Below, piece by piece: positions 6,678 to 13,029 of a stretch of 13,029 nucleotides of DNA. The stretch comes from Wolbachia pipientis (GTDB lineage: Bacteria > Pseudomonadota > Alphaproteobacteria > Rickettsiales > Anaplasmataceae), in contig NZ_JAHDJT010000017.1 of NCBI RefSeq assembly GCF_023661085.1, positions 1 through 13,029 on the forward strand, written 5' to 3'. The translations under genes and the position numbers were made by a program. Position 1 is the first letter of the stretch. Each line of letters begins with the position of its first letter. The notes below the pieces were generated by a model. It had not been told where the DNA came from. It ran no database searches and saw only the letters and a list, made by a program, of their open reading frames with translations.

Positions 6678-8600
6678 CTACTTATTCTCTTCTTTATTAT
6701 CCACGTCCTGGTAATCAGAATCTACTACTTTTTCTTCTTTGTCATTTGGATTTCCTTCTGACGAAAAGTCACTCTCAGCACTACTTTGTTGAGATTCTTT
6801 ATACATAGCTTCTCCAAGTTTCATAGATAATTGAGAGAGATTAGTAATTTTCTGCTGTATTGAATCAGTACCATCAATGTTATTAGATTTGCTAGCTTCT
6901 TTTAAATCATTCACTGCATTTTCAATGGCAGACTTATCTTCTGGTGAGACTTTATCACCATACTCCCTCAAAGACTTCTCTGTAGAATGAACTAAACTAT
7001 CTGCCTGGTTCTTCACTTCAATGAATTTCTTACGTTTCTCATCTTCTTGTGCCTTTTCTTCAGCTTCTTTCACCATGCGATTTATTTCATCATCAGACAA
7101 ACCACCTGAAGACTGAATACGTATTTTCTGCTCTTTTCCAGTAGCCTTATCTTTCGCAGAAACATGTACTATTCCATTTGCATCTATATCGAACGTCACT
7201 TCGATCTGAGGAACTCCACGAGGAGCAGGTGGTATTCCTTCCAAACTAAATTGGCCAAGCAGTTTATTATCAACTGCCAATTTTCTTTCACCTTGATGTA
7301 CCTTAATGGTAACAGCTGTTTGGTTATCTTCTGCAGTTGAAAACACCTGAGATTTTTTAGTAGGAATGGTAGTATTGCGCTCAATGAGTGGAGTGAATAC
7401 TCCCCCTAGTGTTTCAATACCAAGAGAAAGTGGAGTTACATCAAGCAATAACACGTCTCTTACATCGCCCTGAACAATCCCTGCTTGTATTGCAGCTCCA
7501 ATTGCCACGACTTCATCTGGGTTTACCCCTCTATGTGGATCTTTACCAAAGAATTCTTTAACTTTCTCTATTACTTTTGGCATACGAGTCATGCCACCAA
7601 CAAGAACCACTTCACCAATTTGACTAGCAGACAGACCAGCATCCTCAAGAGCTTTTTTGCAAGGAGCCATAGTCCTTTCGATTAAATCGTTCACTAAGCT
7701 TTCAAGTTTTGCCCTTGTTAATTTCATATTTAAGTGTTTTGGACCACTTGCATCAGCTGTAATAAACGGTAAATTTATTTCCGTTTCCATTGCACTTGAT
7801 AATTCAATTTTCGCCTTTTCAGCAGCCTCTTTGATCCTCTGCATAGCCATTGGATCATTTTTTAAATCAATGCCATTACTTTTCTTAAATTCATCCAGTA
7901 AATAACTCACCACTGCATTATCGAAGTCTTCACCTCCAAGATGAGTGTCACCATTTGTAGCCTTTACCTCAAAAACTCCGTCACCTATTTCAAGTATTGA
8001 AACATCAAATGTACCACCACCAAGGTCATATACCACTATTGTGTGCCCATGTTTCTTATCAAGACCATAAGCAAGAGCTGCAGCAGTCGGTTCGTTAATT
8101 ATTCTGAGTACATTCAATCCGGCAATTTTCCCTGCATCTTTTGTTGCTTGACGCTGAGAATCATTGAAGTATGCTGGCACTGTTATTACAGCATCCTTTA
8201 CTTCTTCTCCAAGATAAGCTTCTGCTGCTTCTTTCATATTTTGTAGGATAAACGCACCAATTTGACTAGGGGAGTATTCTTTACCATCTGTTGTTTTAAC
8301 CCAAGCATCGCCATTTTTTGCTGCAAACACTTTATATGGCACATTTAGATTTTTCATTTCAGGGTCACCATACTTACGGCCTATTAATCTCTTAGTAGCA
8401 AAAAAAGTGTTACTTGCATTGGTGGTTGCTTGTCTTTTTGCAGGAGCACCAATCAACCTTTCTCCTGATGAAGTAAATGCAACTATAGATGGAGTAGTTC
8501 TTGCCCCTTCTTTATTTTCCATTACCTTTGTATCCTTGCCCTGCATTATCGCAACACAAGAATTTGTCGTTCCAAGATCTATACCTATTGCTCTTCCCAT
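6678..8600 (-). CDS. dnaK: Chaperone DnaK (Hsp70)
   Basis: This is the cytoplasmic ATP-driven chaperone that binds exposed hydrophobic peptides with DnaJ and GrpE. The 640-residue protein is full length. The nucleotide-binding domain (1-380) shows [12 protein letters not shown] (6-17), [17 protein letters not shown] (141-157), [10 protein letters not shown] (192-201, with the catalytic-site Thr) and VGGMTRMP (334-341). The linker DVLLLDVTP (382-390) precedes the substrate-binding beta domain (about 390-505) and the helical lid. The acidic tail ends DVDNKEENK, a variant of the usual EEVDD-type tail. GGGAG lies 8 nt before the ATG. dnaJ is not adjacent. A heat-shock-type promoter lies in the gap after rne. 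The downstream bolA-metC-murE genes are on the same strand, 102 bp away. Confidence 0.98.
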   Translation of the reverse strand: MGRAIGIDLGTTNSCVAIMQGKDTKVMENKEGARTTPSIVAFTSSGERLIGAPAKRQATTNASNTFFATKRLIGRKYGDPEMKNLNVPYKVFAAKNGDAWVKTTDGKEYSPSQIGAFILQNMKEAAEAYLGEEVKDAVITVPAYFNDSQRQATKDAGKIAGLNVLRIINEPTAAALAYGLDKKHGHTIVVYDLGGGTFDVSILEIGDGVFEVKATNGDTHLGGEDFDNAVVSYLLDEFKKSNGIDLKNDPMAMQRIKEAAEKAKIELSSAMETEINLPFITADASGPKHLNMKLTRAKLESLVNDLIERTMAPCKKALEDAGLSASQIGEVVLVGGMTRMPKVIEKVKEFFGKDPHRGVNPDEVVAIGAAIQAGIVQGDVRDVLLLDVTPLSLGIETLGGVFTPLIERNTTIPTKKSQVFSTAEDNQTAVTIKVHQGERKLAVDNKLLGQFSLEGIPPAPRGVPQIEVTFDIDANGIVHVSAKDKATGKEQKIRIQSSGGLSDDEINRMVKEAEEKAQEDEKRKKFIEVKNQADSLVHSTEKSLREYGDKVSPEDKSAIENAVNDLKEASKSNNIDGTDSIQQKITNLSQLSMKLGEAMYKESQQSSAESDFSSEGNPNDKEEKVVDSDYQDVDNKEENK

Positions 8601-8641
8601 AATGAATACTCCCTTGTATAAATATTATCTGATATAAGAAT

Positions 8642-8670
8642 ATATAAGTATAGAACTTGCCAATTACAAG
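8642..8670 (-). promoter_or_regulatory. RpoH (sigma32)-type heat-shock promoter for dnaK
   Basis: On the minus strand CTTG (8670-8667) is followed after 18 nt by CTTATAT (8648-8642). This matches the alphaproteobacterial heat-shock consensus CTTG-N17/18-CYTATNT at every specified base. Transcription would start near 8635, leaving a leader of about 35 nt with a Shine-Dalgarno sequence. A palindrome TCCTATTTAGGA (8671-8682) sits directly upstream of the -35 element. The assignment comes from the motif and its position; the AT-rich sequence makes a chance -10 match possible. Confidence 0.65.
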
Positions 8671-8689
8671 TCCTATTTAGGATTTCTAG

Positions 8690-10462
8690 TTAGCTGTTAG
8701 GGCTCAAAAGACGTGAAAGCCATTTAGTTAACCAAAAATTGCTTTGCAATCTACCTGAATTATCAGCTCTTTCATTGTTACTAGTCTCAATTTTGTAACC
8801 AGAGTTTTGCAGTGGTTTACAATCATTTAAATTAACATCATCACCTCGTTTTAAAATAAATGCATCCATACTCAAATTGTTATCAGCACTAACGTTTAAT
8901 TTAATATTAAACTCTTTTTCGATTGTAAAAACTGTGTCACGTTTATTATTAAAAATATGTGCTATAACTGAACCATGTGCTACCAAATCAAACGACCTAT
9001 TCCGATTCCTAACAGCAACGTGCTGCAAGTTTCTCAGTATTGATGCAACAATTACTTCATTTGACTTTACTTTCCCAACTCCTTTACAATGTAGGCACTC
9101 TGTAGTGTTAATCTCCTGTATGTTTGGTTTAATTCTCTGCCTTGAAAACACCATTAAACCAAAATCATTTATGTAGCTGAACTGAACCCTAGCTTTATCA
9201 TCCTTGAACGCCTGCCTAATAGCAGATTCAACAGCTCTACAATATTGGTACCTCAACATATCAATAAAATCGACCACTATTAACCCTGATAAGCCTCTTA
9301 AATTCACCTGTCTTGATATTTCAGGTACTGCTTCCATATTGGTTCTATAAGCTGTTTCTTCTATACTATCTTCCCCCGTCATTTTCCCTGAGTTTACATC
9401 TATTGAAACAAACGCCTCAGTTAAAGTTATTATTAAAGACCCACCGGATGGCAATTTTACTCTATTGCTATATAACTCAGAAATTTGATCCTCAATTCCG
9501 TAGTAAGTAAATATCGGAACAAAACCTCTATACAACCTATACCGCAATTTACTACCTTTTAATACATTTCTAGCATATTGCCTTACTGTTTCAAAAGCTT
9601 CTTTTCCAGATATTACAACTTCTACATCATTGCTACAGAAATTACGAATAGATTTCATAATCAGATCTGCTTCGTTATAAATCAATGATGGAACATTTAC
9701 AGAGGAGGCATTTTCTTGAATATTTTGCCACAACGAAGATAAATAATTGTAATCCTGCTCAATTTCTTTTTTACTTTTTCCCGAACCAACGGTCCTTATG
9801 ATTAAACCTGACCTCTTCGGCAACTCTATTGAATTCAATATATCCTTTAACTGTTTTCTAACATTAACATCTTCGATTCTGCGGGATACACCACCCCTGC
9901 TCATGGAATTTGGCATGAAAACACAATACCTACCCACTAAAGTTATGTACGTTGTAAATGAAGCCCCTTTATTACCTCGTTCCTCTTTAGTGAGTTGAAC
10001 CAACATTTTTTGGTTGACCGAAATAACATCTTGTAATTTATATCTCCTATATAAAGATACCTCCCTTACAAAACCATTACCGGACTCATTAATACTCTTA
10101 CTAGCTGTAGAATCTGAAGAAGTATTTGCCGATGCACTGTTACCTTCCTCCGTACAATCACCACCTGAATAGTTTTCAAAGAAAGCTTCCTTCTCCTTTT
10201 CTGGAATATTAAAGTAATCTGGAGATATTTCGGAAAAGGGTAAAAACCCCTGCTTGTTCTTCCCATATTCAATAAATACAGCTTGCAAAGAAGGCTCTAT
10301 ACGCTTTACATGAGCAACATATATGTTGCCTCTTAACTGCCTTTTTTCCTTGAATTCTTGTTCAAACTCTACAACCCTGTTGTCTACTGACAAAGCAACT
10401 CTAACCTCATCAGAGCAGATAGAATTTTCTATTAATAGTAACCTTTTACCACTATTTGCCAC
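8690..10462 (-). CDS. rne: Ribonuclease E/G family endoribonuclease
   Basis: This endoribonuclease cuts single-stranded AU-rich RNA in mRNA decay and rRNA/tRNA maturation. The 590-residue protein holds the catalytic half of RNase E. An S1 RNA-binding domain (about 40-185) is interrupted by a Ser/Glu/Asn-rich insert (about 96-133). The RNase H-like and 5'-sensor region follows. The DNase I-like domain has SIDVNSGKMTGE (353-364; metal ligand Asp355) and GLIVVDFIDM (393-402; Asp398). The Zn-link CLHC is at 456-459. There is no long degradosome scaffold. The protein ends in SNFWLTKWLSRLLSPNS, which looks like an amphipathic membrane-targeting helix. The GTG start is chosen because KRLLLIENS aligns with the RNase E N-terminus. 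RNase E rather than G is favoured by the S1 insert and tail. Confidence 0.92.
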   Translation of the reverse strand: MANSGKRLLLIENSICSDEVRVALSVDNRVVEFEQEFKEKRQLRGNIYVAHVKRIEPSLQAVFIEYGKNKQGFLPFSEISPDYFNIPEKEKEAFFENYSGGDCTEEGNSASANTSSDSTASKSINESGNGFVREVSLYRRYKLQDVISVNQKMLVQLTKEERGNKGASFTTYITLVGRYCVFMPNSMSRGGVSRRIEDVNVRKQLKDILNSIELPKRSGLIIRTVGSGKSKKEIEQDYNYLSSLWQNIQENASSVNVPSLIYNEADLIMKSIRNFCSNDVEVVISGKEAFETVRQYARNVLKGSKLRYRLYRGFVPIFTYYGIEDQISELYSNRVKLPSGGSLIITLTEAFVSIDVNSGKMTGEDSIEETAYRTNMEAVPEISRQVNLRGLSGLIVVDFIDMLRYQYCRAVESAIRQAFKDDKARVQFSYINDFGLMVFSRQRIKPNIQEINTTECLHCKGVGKVKSNEVIVASILRNLQHVAVRNRNRSFDLVAHGSVIAHIFNNKRDTVFTIEKEFNIKLNVSADNNLSMDAFILKRGDDVNLNDCKPLQNSGYKIETSNNERADNSGRLQSNFWLTKWLSRLLSPNS

Positions 10463-10499
10463 TTATTTACCGTTTGCCTTTCGTTCTGAAGTTAACTTT

Positions 10500-10528
10500 A
10501 TGCTACTCAACACACTGCTTATTGTCAA
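10500..10528 (-). promoter_or_regulatory. Sigma70-like promoter for rne
   Basis: On the minus strand a perfect TTGACA (10528-10523) is followed by 17 bp and TAGCAT (10505-10500; four of six consensus). The predicted start is near 10493, giving a leader of about 30 nt before the GTG. It lies in the 173-bp gap divergent with rpmG. The short leader leaves little room for the long structured 5' UTR through which E. coli RNase E controls its own mRNA. Confidence 0.62.
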
Positions 10529-10577
10529 GAATTTTGCAATATATTTGTAATCTACATCGCTTAAAGACACAAAATAG

Positions 10578-10606
10578 TTGACTTTTGGTGTTTCATACAA
10601 TACACT
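10578..10606 (+). promoter_or_regulatory. Sigma70-like promoter for rpmG
   Basis: TTGACT (10578-10583) and TACACT (10601-10606) are separated by 17 bp. A transcript would begin near 10613, about 23 nt before the rpmG ATG at 10636. This also argues against translation from an in-frame ATG at 10585, which lies within the promoter. Confidence 0.5.
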
Positions 10607-10635
10607 TAACACAGAATTTATATTATTGTATAAGT

Positions 10636-10836
10636 ATGGCAAAAAAAAATGCTTCTTTGCTTGTTAAGCTAGTTAGCAGCGCAACTAAGATAACAAGCAC
10701 TGGTGAAGAAAAATCAACAGGTTACTTTTATGTAAAAAAGCGTAATCCTAAAAAGCTTACTAGAAAATTGGAGTTCAGAAAGTATGATCCAGTAGTCAGA
10801 AAGCACGTATTATTTAAAGAAGAAAAACTAAAGTAA
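10636..10836 (+). CDS. rpmG: 50S ribosomal protein L33
   Basis: L33 is a small protein of the large ribosomal subunit near the E site. The 66-residue product begins [16 protein letters not shown] and ends with the conserved block [22 protein letters not shown]. It lacks the paired cysteines of the zinc-ribbon form, so it is the C-minus type. Compared with the usual 55-56 residues of proteobacterial L33 there is an insertion of about 10-11 residues (near 17-27, [11 protein letters not shown]) between SSA and the TGYFYV strand. The start at 10636 is chosen because MAKK is the canonical L33 N-terminus; an in-frame ATG at 10585 would add 17 unlikely residues. No Shine-Dalgarno sequence is visible. 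It is followed 22 nt later by an XRE-type gene. Confidence 0.95.
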   Translation: MAKKNASLLVKLVSSATKITSTGEEKSTGYFYVKKRNPKKLTRKLEFRKYDPVVRKHVLFKEEKLK

Positions 10837-10858
10837 TTTTATAAGGAAGTTTATTATT

Positions 10859-11143
10859 ATGCAAGGTTTACAGTTAAGTTACCCCATAGTGGTAGAATTG
10901 GGCGATATAAAAGGTACAAAGCTAAAGTTAATAAAGATTGTTGCACGATTAATAAATAAGAGATTCAGAACACAAAAGAAAGCAGCTGCTGCTCTAAAGA
11001 TTGATCAACCTAAAGTATCTCAAATTAATAAGTCAAAAATTGAAGGGTTCTCTTTAGAATACTTGCTTAACTTATTAGTTGCACTGGATCAAAACATACA
11101 CGTGAAAATAAAGTATAATCTCGAACCTGCAAAACCTGCATAA
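10859..11143 (+). CDS. Small XRE/HTH_37-type DNA-binding protein
   Basis: This 94-residue protein has a helix-turn-helix near residues 38-59 (TQKKAAAALKIDQPKVSQIN) and a following helix FSLEYLLNLLVALDQNIHVKI (64-84). This arrangement is typical of the XRE subgroup that includes antitoxins of HigBA/RelBE-like pairs. Target DNA is unknown. No RelE/HigB-type toxin gene is next to it: the upstream neighbour is rpmG, 22 nt away, and downstream there is a terminator. AAGGAAG at 10843-10849 provides a good ribosome binding site. The stand-alone position suggests a transcriptional regulator or a chromosomal orphan antitoxin rather than an active toxin-antitoxin module. The function is inferred from the fold only. 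Confidence 0.8.
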   Translation: MQGLQLSYPIVVELGDIKGTKLKLIKIVARLINKRFRTQKKAAAALKIDQPKVSQINKSKIEGFSLEYLLNLLVALDQNIHVKIKYNLEPAKPA

Positions 11144-11146
11144 TAT

Positions 11147-11178
11147 AAAGCGAATAAGGCTTCTTATTCGCTTTAATT
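11147..11178 (+). terminator. Intrinsic terminator after the rpmG-XRE pair
   Basis: AAAGCGAATAAG (11147-11158) pairs perfectly over 12 bp with CTTATTCGCTTT (11163-11174) around the 4-nt loop GCTT, starting 4 nt after the XRE stop. The stem ends in TTT followed by AATTTA. The stem can form on both strands, so it may also stop transcription coming from the opposite-strand tRNA and purB. The remaining 185 bp up to the tRNA show nothing I can identify. Confidence 0.75.
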
Positions 11179-11363
11179 TACAGTGTATGTTGCTAATGAT
11201 ATCCAAAAAAATTTTCATAAAGTATACTACTAATAGTTTTTTAGGCTAACGACAATAAGTCAAACGTATAGAATACCGCATTATCTTATTTTTTGTAAAA
11301 ATGAAATATATTTACAGCTGCATAGCTCGGCCTTCTTGAATATCTTATTGAATGCAGTTTAAG

Positions 11364-11436
11364 TGGCTGAGGAGGGACTTGAACCCACGACCAAGAGATT
11401 ATGATCCTCCTGCTCTACCAACTGAGCTACTCAGCC
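11364..11436 (-). tRNA. tRNA with CAU anticodon, probably tRNA-Ile2
   Basis: The minus strand folds into a full cloverleaf of 73 nt: acceptor GGCTGAG/CTCAGCC, D-arm GCTC/GAGC, anticodon loop ATCATAA (anticodon CAT), T-loop TTCAAGT, discriminator A. CCA is not encoded. The T-stem has one U-U mismatch. The acceptor pairs G1-C72 and the anticodon stem lacks the GGG/CCC run, so it is not initiator tRNA. The stretches GAGCAGG and TCATAATC, and the variable-to-T-loop segment TTGGTCG...GGTTCAAGTCC, resemble E. coli tRNA-Ile2 more than elongator tRNA-Met. If so, C34 would be modified to lysidine by TilS so that it reads AUA. The first base coincides with the last base of the purB stop codon. Confidence 0.93.
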
Positions 11437-12728
11437 TAATCAAAGACCTTGTTATATATATGGTCTATATGCTTTGTATAATAAGCAAAATCAAACAAAG
11501 ATTCAAGTTTTTCAGAGTCAATAATTCCAAGTAAAGATTTATCTTGTTTCAATTCGGACAGAAAATCACTGTTGCCTTGTTTCACTTTCATTACATTGCT
11601 CTGAACAATTTTATATGCTTCTTCTCTAGTTAGACCACTATTCACTAGCTCAAGCAATACACGCTGTGAGAAAATTAAACCTTTTGCTGAATTTAAGTTC
11701 TTTTCAATGTTTTCCTCATTAATTACTAATTTATCTATTAAATCTGTCAATCGCACTAAAGCAAAATCCATTGCTATGCAAGCATCAGGAGCAATACATC
11801 TTTCCACAGACGAATGTGATATATCTCGCTCGTGCCACAATGCAACATTTTCCAGTGCAGGAAACACATAGCTACGTATTAACCGCGAAAGTCCAGTTAG
11901 ATTTTCACTTAAAATAGGATTACACTTGTGTGGCATAGCAGAGCTTCCTTTCTGCCCAGTGGAAAAATATTCGGAAACTTCGCCAACTTCAGTTCTTTGT
12001 AAATGACGAACTTCAACGGCAACATTTTCCATTGAACTTGCAATCACCCCTAAAATTGAAAAGAACACAGCGTGCCTATCACGGGGAATTACTTGAGAAG
12101 ATATAGTTTCAGGTATAAGTCCCATTTTTTCTGCTACATATTCTTCAACAAATGGATCAACATTCGCAAAATTGCCTACTGCACCTGATATTTTGCAAGT
12201 TGAGATCTCTTTTTGTACGTTAATTAGCCTTTGGTAGCCGCGTTTAAATTCTGCATAAAACCTGGCAAATTTTAACCCAAGTATAGTCGGTTCTGCATGC
12301 ATTCCGTGACTACGTCCAACACACACAACACCTTTGTAATCCTCAGCTTTTTTTTTCAATGCCGTAAGTAAATTTTTTAGATTTTTAAGTAGAATATCAC
12401 ACGACTCTTTTAGCTGCACAGCAAGACACGTGTCCAAAACATCAGAACTCGTCATTCCATAGTGGAGATAACGAACATCAACTCCCACTTTTTCAGCAAT
12501 GTATGTGAGGAAAGCTATAACATCGTGTTTTACAGTAGATTCGATTTCGTTGATCCGCTTAATATCAAACTCGATAGTGCCAGAGAGTCTTTCAGCAACA
12601 TCATTTGAAACCGCTCCTAACTCTGCTTGAGCTTCGCACGCTAATTTTTCTATTTTGAGCCATATGTTAAACTTGTTGTTGTCCTCCCAAATGGAAGACA
12701 TTTCTTTACGACTATAACGAGGAATCAC
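11436..12728 (-). CDS. purB: Adenylosuccinate lyase
   Basis: This enzyme releases fumarate at two steps of purine synthesis, converting SAICAR to AICAR and adenylosuccinate to AMP. The 430-residue protein matches the short B. subtilis-type length. It belongs to the aspartase/fumarase superfamily: HYGMTSSDVLDT (89-100), GRSHGMHAEP (138-147, catalytic His141) and the signature loop KGSSAMPHKCNP (260-271, catalytic Ser263) are all present. The start is GTG with an excellent AAGGAGG seven nt upstream (12736-12742 region). The TAG stop ends on the first base of the downstream tRNA, so the two are probably one transcript separated by RNase P. The upstream flank is an IS remnant, with no convincing promoter between it and the gene. 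Confidence 0.97.
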   Translation of the reverse strand: MIPRYSRKEMSSIWEDNNKFNIWLKIEKLACEAQAELGAVSNDVAERLSGTIEFDIKRINEIESTVKHDVIAFLTYIAEKVGVDVRYLHYGMTSSDVLDTCLAVQLKESCDILLKNLKNLLTALKKKAEDYKGVVCVGRSHGMHAEPTILGLKFARFYAEFKRGYQRLINVQKEISTCKISGAVGNFANVDPFVEEYVAEKMGLIPETISSQVIPRDRHAVFFSILGVIASSMENVAVEVRHLQRTEVGEVSEYFSTGQKGSSAMPHKCNPILSENLTGLSRLIRSYVFPALENVALWHERDISHSSVERCIAPDACIAMDFALVRLTDLIDKLVINEENIEKNLNSAKGLIFSQRVLLELVNSGLTREEAYKIVQSNVMKVKQGNSDFLSELKQDKSLLGIIDSEKLESLFDFAYYTKHIDHIYNKVFD

Positions 12729-12762
12729 TAAATGACCTCCTTTTCATTTTTGAGTACCAGTA

Positions 12763-12946
12763 GGCTTTGTTGCACAGCAACTAAAAAACTTGATAGTTGC
12801 TGACAAAATTCATTATGGGATAGTCGTTTAACCATTAAAGAAAAAATATGTTACAAAAAATAAAAGTCAGCAACCAAAATGAATATAACAAATTTTTCGA
12901 GGAAGGGGGACATATTTTTCACTTCGTTGATAGACTTCTCACATAA
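12763..12946 (+). mobile_element. Left-end remnant of an IS5-like insertion sequence
   Basis: GGCTTTGTTGCA at 12763-12774 resembles the terminal inverted repeat of IS5/IS903/IS1031-type elements. About 74 bp inside it, an ATG at 12848 opens a 32-residue frame ending at 12946 whose peptide EYNKFFEEGGHIFHFVDRL resembles the N-terminus of IS5-group transposases (pattern YN..L..RG.IF..ID). The frame then stops, and nothing resembling a DDE catalytic domain follows, so the copy is truncated or frameshifted. A 9-bp inverted repeat GTTGCTGAC/GTCAGCAAC (12796-12804, 12866-12874) lies within. Exact family and right boundary are uncertain. Confidence 0.5.
12848..12946 (+). pseudogene. Transposase N-terminal fragment (32 codons)
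   Basis: A 32-codon frame begins MLQKIKVSNQNEYNKFF and ends at TAA. It matches by eye the first segment of IS5-group transposases and lacks all catalytic residues, so it cannot encode an active enzyme. No Shine-Dalgarno sequence is obvious. The assignment rests on the short motif and on the inverted-repeat-like sequence found just upstream. Confidence 0.42.
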
Positions 12947-12973
12947 CTTAGGCTAAGCAGAAAAAAAGACAAT

Positions 12974-12995
12974 AAAACCCCGAGTGGCGAGTTTT
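12974..12995 (-). terminator. Possible terminator hairpin near the right edge
   Basis: On the minus strand AAAACTC (12995-12989) can pair with GGGTTTT (12980-12974) over 7 bp including one G-U. It is followed by a T-rich run (ATTGTCTTTTTTT). It could end a minus-strand gene lying beyond the window, or be repeat debris next to the IS remnant. The stem is weak on the plus strand. Confidence 0.3.
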
Positions 12996-13029
12996 GACTC
13001 TATAATACTGTAAATTGGCGCTATAATAA

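Noticed and set aside
6239..6714. Plus-strand open frames opposite bolA and the dnaK end
   Set aside because: They overlap well-supported minus-strand genes and repeats, and show no recognisable domain.
7196..10550. Several open frames of 60-99 residues within dnaK and rne in other frames
   Set aside because: They sit inside strongly supported genes, lack ribosome binding sites and familiar motifs, and read as compositional shadows.
10585..10635. Seventeen-residue N-terminal extension of L33 from an upstream in-frame ATG
   Set aside because: L33 proteins begin MAKK, matching the ATG at 10636, and the extension would lie across the predicted -10 promoter region.
10859..11143. A complete toxin-antitoxin module at the XRE gene
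   Set aside because: Neither flank contains a toxin-like frame: upstream is rpmG and downstream is a terminator and a featureless gap.
11352..11534. A 60-residue plus-strand open frame beginning MQFKWLRRDLNPRP
   Set aside because: It is the antisense reading of the CAU tRNA and the 3' end of purB, a well-known kind of spurious open frame across tRNA genes.
12769..12874. Palindrome GTTGCACAGCAAC and the 9-bp inverted repeat considered as a purB operator
   Set aside because: They fall within the IS5-like end, where terminal and subterminal repeats are expected, so an operator role has no independent support.

Overview
The window looks like chromosome from a Wolbachia-type alphaproteobacterium (Rickettsiales, Anaplasmataceae). 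This is judged from its strong AT richness, the alphaproteobacterial housekeeping proteins, short intergenic palindromes of the 'GTCATCCCAGTG...CACTGGGAT' kind that are common in Wolbachia, and an insertion-sequence remnant. I cannot tell the strain or supergroup. Nearly everything is core metabolism and information processing. I see no phage, secretion, CRISPR or toxin locus.

Layout. Positions 1-660, minus strand: a Smr-domain protein gene, followed by a possible start of another minus-strand gene cut by the window edge. Positions 745-3586, plus strand: an rlmB/TrmH-family rRNA methyltransferase gene, then a tight cluster with its own strong sigma70-like promoter: Bax-inhibitor-1-like membrane protein, cytochrome oxidase copper chaperone ctaG (cox11) and comF. 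A palindromic repeat flanked by an 11-bp direct repeat separates comF from the convergent murE. Positions 3672-10462, minus strand, in transcription order: rne (RNase E/G), dnaK, bolA, metC (cystathionine beta-lyase type) and murE. The last three overlap end to start (bolA/metC by 4 nt, metC/murE by 26 nt). A good match to the alphaproteobacterial heat-shock promoter (CTTG-N18-CTTATAT) lies just before dnaK. Positions 10636-11143, plus strand: rpmG (L33) and a small XRE-type helix-turn-helix protein, closed by a perfect 12-bp stem terminator. Positions 11364-12728, minus strand: purB, whose stop codon shares its last base with the first base of a CAU-anticodon tRNA, probably tRNA-Ile2. Positions 12763-13029: a decayed IS5-like element and a weak terminator-like hairpin.

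How it fits together. metC and murE form a translationally coupled pair. This suggests a link between PLP-dependent amino-acid chemistry (possibly D-alanine supply) and lipid II precursor synthesis in a bacterium without a classical cell wall. rne, dnaK, rpmG, rlmB, the tRNA and purB are ordinary growth functions. Five of the main genes (comF, murE, metC, rne, purB) start with GTG. I did not find a clear new multi-gene system. The points most worth checking are the metC-murE coupling, the purB/tRNA one-base overlap, the heat-shock promoter, the repeat insertion that appears to have reset the comF stop codon, and the RNase E that ends just after a putative membrane-binding helix.
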